From F1-120-MAGs118 sp013360535 (GTDB lineage: Bacteria > Planctomycetota > UBA1135 > GCA-002686595), in the NCBI GenBank assembly GCA_026647215.1, contig JAPKHC010000013.1:58249-122248 (forward strand): a stretch of 64,000 nucleotides of DNA, given 5' to 3'. Each line of letters opens with the position of its first letter. Position 1 is the first letter of the stretch. The notes beneath the pieces are model-generated. The model was not told the origin of the DNA. It searched no databases and saw only the letters and a program-made list of their open reading frames with translations. This document shows positions 62,240-64,000 of this stretch, piece by piece. Made by a program: the position numbers and the translations under genes.

Positions 62240-62737
62240 ATGCTCCGCAACCTGCTGGCCCTGCTCGTTACCTTCCTGCTCGTCGGCTGCGCCTCGAACC
62301 ACGACTTCCGCCGCACGAACACACCTGCGGGGGAACCGGATCTCGTCGCGCTCAAGGTGGCGAGCCAATCGCGCGAGGGCAACGCGGTCTCCAAGAGTGA
62401 CCTTGTCTCCGTGTACTGGTTGCCGCTGATCCACCTCGGCGCCGACGGCTTCAAGCAGGAGCGCGACGAGGGCTTTCCCTCCGGTGGCCACAGCCGCGGC
62501 CACCTGAACGCCTGGGGCCCGCTGTTCTTCTTCGTCGAAGGCGAGTCGTGGCACTGGAACACCTCCGACGAGCTCTACGAGCGCGAGGAGACCTTCTCGC
62601 TCTTGTGGGGCTGCTTCCGCAAGCGCGATCTGCTCGTGAACACGAAGCTCGGCTGGCGCCGCGAGACCACGACCCGCTGGTTGTGGCTCCTCGGTGACGA
62701 CGAAATCGAATACACCCCCGAGCCCTCCACGCCCTGA
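62240..62737 (+). CDS. Lipoprotein, twin copy 2
   Basis: A 165-residue lipoprotein, tandem duplicate of the preceding gene: MLRNLLALLVTFLLVGCAS (lipobox LVGC), SNHDFRRTNTP, GGHSRGHLNAWGPLFFF, SWHWNTSDELYEREETFSLLWGCFRKRDL, GWRRETTTRWLWLLGDDE. AAGGA lies six bases before ATG 62240. The pair has equal length, but many positions differ, so the duplication is not recent. Function unknown. Confidence 0.75.
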   Translation: MLRNLLALLVTFLLVGCASNHDFRRTNTPAGEPDLVALKVASQSREGNAVSKSDLVSVYWLPLIHLGADGFKQERDEGFPSGGHSRGHLNAWGPLFFFVEGESWHWNTSDELYEREETFSLLWGCFRKRDLLVNTKLGWRRETTTRWLWLLGDDEIEYTPEPSTP

Positions 62738-62752
62738 GGTGACCGGCGCCCG

Positions 62753-63073
62753 CTAGTCGCGCTCTCCCGCCTGAAGGCCCGGGTGAACCGGGATCCGGAA
62801 GATCGCGAACAGCACGAGCGCGAGTCCCGTCCACGACAGGATCCGCAGGACCACGCCGATCAAGGACAGCGTGTTCGGCCCGACCGCGTCGAAAAGCAGC
62901 GGGTAGAGCAGGAACGAGCCGTTGCCCGCGAGCACAAGCCCGAAGCCGAGCGTGCCGAGGACGCGCACCTGCGGCAGCCGCTCGAACTTGAACTGGAAGA
63001 CGAGGATGCCGCCGAAGTGGAGCAGTAGTCCCGGCAGCGCCATCAGAACGTTCCAGAGCAGGTTGGATTCCAT
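62753..63073 (-). CDS. Small multi-pass membrane protein
   Basis: A 106-residue protein with three to four hydrophobic segments (LLWNVLMALPGLLLHFGGIL, VLGTLGFGLVLAGNGSFLLYPL, SLIGVVLRILSWTGLALVLFAIF). ATG 63073 was chosen; the frame remains open further upstream but is shadow of the ATPase gene. No family recognised. Confidence 0.6.
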   Translation of the reverse strand: MESNLLWNVLMALPGLLLHFGGILVFQFKFERLPQVRVLGTLGFGLVLAGNGSFLLYPLLFDAVGPNTLSLIGVVLRILSWTGLALVLFAIFRIPVHPGLQAGERD

Positions 63074-63153
63074 CGGGGCCTTTCGTGGGTGCGGTCGGGC
63101 GCCGATCGTTTCACGCGCGACGGCGAGACGGAAGTCCGCGCCGGGGCCGAGGC

Positions 63154-63726
63154 TCAGCGCGGGCGGGCGGGGGTGCCGCGGCGGGCGAGCTCGGCGAGCA
63201 GGACCTCGGCGCGGGCTTCGACGGGGGAGATGGCGGGCAGGACGAGCGGCTCGTAGCCGAGTTCGTGGTAGGTCGAGACCAGCGAGGCCTCGATCTCGCG
63301 GGCGCGCTGGAGGTCGCTCGTGCGGCCGGTCTCGACACGCGGCTTGAAGGGCAGGCAGATGTCGCAGAGCACGATCAGGTCGTAGCGCGAGCTCTGCACC
63401 GCGGCGGTCACGAACGCCGTGGGGATGGCGCCGACGAGGCGCATGTAGGCGAGGCCGTCGACGAGGCCGCGGTCGCAGAAGACCGTGGCGGCGGTTTCCT
63501 GGCGGGCGGTGCATTCGAGGGCGAGCTGGCGCTGGGCGATGCGCTCCTGGAAGAGCGCCACGTGGGTCAGGCGCCAGTGGCGGGCCTGCTCGCGGCCGAG
63601 CTCGGCCACCAGCTCCTCGATGATCTGGATCGCGGCCTCGGGGACGGTCTGGAAGCCGCGGCGCGCCAGCTCGGCGAGCAGGGTGGACTTGCCGCTGTGG
63701 GGGCCGCCGGTGATCGCGATCTTCAG
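63154..63726 (-). CDS. NadR-like P-loop ATPase (AAA_28)
   Basis: About 190 residues with Walker A GGPHSGKST at the N-terminus, PEAAIQIIEELV, CDRGLVDGLAYM, a Walker-B-like DLIVLCDI and a C-terminal helical part. This resembles the NadR kinase-like AAA_28 group of unknown nucleotide kinases. The start is unusual: no in-frame ATG/GTG/TTG lies near the P-loop, only CTG 63726 (in ...PLKIAITGG). A TATTCT box at 63795-63800 would start transcription near 63788, below the upstream candidate GTG 63885, supporting the short form. Function unknown. Confidence 0.75.
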   Translation of the reverse strand: MKIAITGGPHSGKSTLLAELARRGFQTVPEAAIQIIEELVAELGREQARHWRLTHVALFQERIAQRQLALECTARQETAATVFCDRGLVDGLAYMRLVGAIPTAFVTAAVQSSRYDLIVLCDICLPFKPRVETGRTSDLQRAREIEASLVSTYHELGYEPLVLPAISPVEARAEVLLAELARRGTPARPR

Positions 63727-63794
63727 GGGGAGCCTCGTCCGTGAGGGGACCGAGGCGCCGGATGGGGGAGGGCGGCGGCCTCGCGGGGCCGAAG

Positions 63795-63800
63795 AGAATA
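63795..63800 (-). promoter_or_regulatory. -10-like box TATTCT before the NadR-like gene
   Basis: Read on the minus strand, TATTCT lies about 70 bases before the P-loop codons and downstream of every canonical in-frame start codon, so it is relevant to choosing the start of the ATPase gene. Confidence 0.35.
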
Positions 63801-63831
63801 GCCGCCGGTCGCGAGCCGGGCGCGGGTGGCG

Positions 63832-63859
63832 TTGACTTCCCGGACCCTCCCCGTACCAT
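63832..63859 (+). promoter_or_regulatory. Promoter of the GlmU-like gene
   Basis: TTGACT (63832-63837) and TACCAT (63854-63859) with 16 bases between, the best sigma70-like pair in the window; start near 63866, leader about 50 bases before ATG 63918. Confidence 0.55.
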
Positions 63860-63917
63860 GTTCGGCCCTTTCGTCGTCCTTCCACGCCCCCTTCGTTTTC
63901 AGCGCGCACCGTCCCCA

Positions 63918-64000
63918 ATGAGCCGGCCCGATACCGTGATCATCCTGGCCGCAGGCCAGGGGACCCGGATGAAAACCGGGTGGGCGAAGGTCATGGCGCC
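63918..64000 (+). CDS. glmU: GlmU-like nucleotidyltransferase, 3' end outside the window
   Basis: Only the first 27 codons are present. They show VIILAAGQGTRMK, the nucleotide-binding G-x-G-T-R-M motif of sugar-phosphate nucleotidyltransferases, with the downstream lysine (KVMA) placed as in GlmU (UDP-N-acetylglucosamine pyrophosphorylase / glucosamine-1-phosphate acetyltransferase). GlmU supplies UDP-GlcNAc for lipid A and peptidoglycan, which fits the LPS genes in this window. Other members of the family cannot be excluded from so short a stretch. Confidence 0.65.
   Translation, partial: MSRPDTVIILAAGQGTRMKTGWAKVMA

Overview
The window is 64 kb of very GC-rich bacterial chromosome, densely packed with genes on both strands. 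No rRNA or tRNA gene, CRISPR array or insertion sequence was seen. The gene content suggests a Gram-negative-type member of the Planctomycetota (inference). The evidence is a full ADP-heptose and lipid A / LPS-core gene set together with large secreted proteins carrying calcium-binding D-x-D-x-N-G-x-x-D repeats, a HAF-repeat protein, a DUF1570-like pseudo-metalloprotease, a giant Ser/Thr kinase, an FHA-GAF-sigma54 activator and many carboxypeptidase-regulatory-like proteins.

Layout. 1-4.9 kb: small membrane proteins, one carboxypeptidase-like lipoprotein and a HAD phosphatase. 5.2-10 kb: rpoZ, lpxK, a LpxL-type acyltransferase, hldD and the bifunctional hldE, then a DinB protein. 10.6-14.4 kb: a porin, purE/purK and small proteins. 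14.4-18.6 kb: a large membrane-anchored protein, then a B12-binding radical SAM enzyme and a small membrane protein. 18.7-21.3 kb: an accessory-looking cassette of a DUF4143 AAA ATPase translationally coupled to an AlbA_2/Schlafen-like protein, starting at a palindromic AT-rich site. 21.4-23.7 kb: a second, split heptose kinase / nucleotidyltransferase pair and a TauE permease. 23.7-28.2 kb: an SLC13 permease and a glutamate dehydrogenase operon whose second gene is a probable non-catalytic paralogue. 28.4-33.1 kb: an overlapping LPS-core operon (WaaP-like kinase, two heptosyltransferases, a GT39-like transferase). 33.1-35 kb: an enoyl-CoA hydratase and a membrane protein.

35-40.7 kb holds three tandem paralogous secreted carboxypeptidase-regulatory-like proteins. 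40.8-44 kb holds a YkgJ cysteine-cluster protein, the sigma54 activator and a membrane protein. 44.2-56.6 kb is a surface-protein region: a HAF-repeat protein, a DUF4272 protein, two tandem lectin-like glycine-rich proteins, the pseudo-peptidase and the kinase. 56.6-60.2 kb: an AhpD-like protein, phosphatidylserine decarboxylase, a coiled-coil protein and an acyl-CoA dehydrogenase. 60.3-64 kb: a second DUF4143 ATPase, also behind a palindromic AT-rich site; twin lipoproteins; a small membrane protein; a NadR-like ATPase; and the first codons of a GlmU-like gene.

The clearest joint function is building LPS: lipid A (lpxK, LpxL-like), ADP-heptose supply (hldD, hldE and a second split pair), and core assembly and decoration. 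Many genes without a Shine-Dalgarno sequence have a TANNNT box 6-11 nt before the start codon, which suggests common leaderless transcription. The most unusual items are the dead GDH paralogue, the DUF4143/AlbA_2 cassette with its palindrome over the start codon, and the tandem lectin-like glycine-rich proteins.
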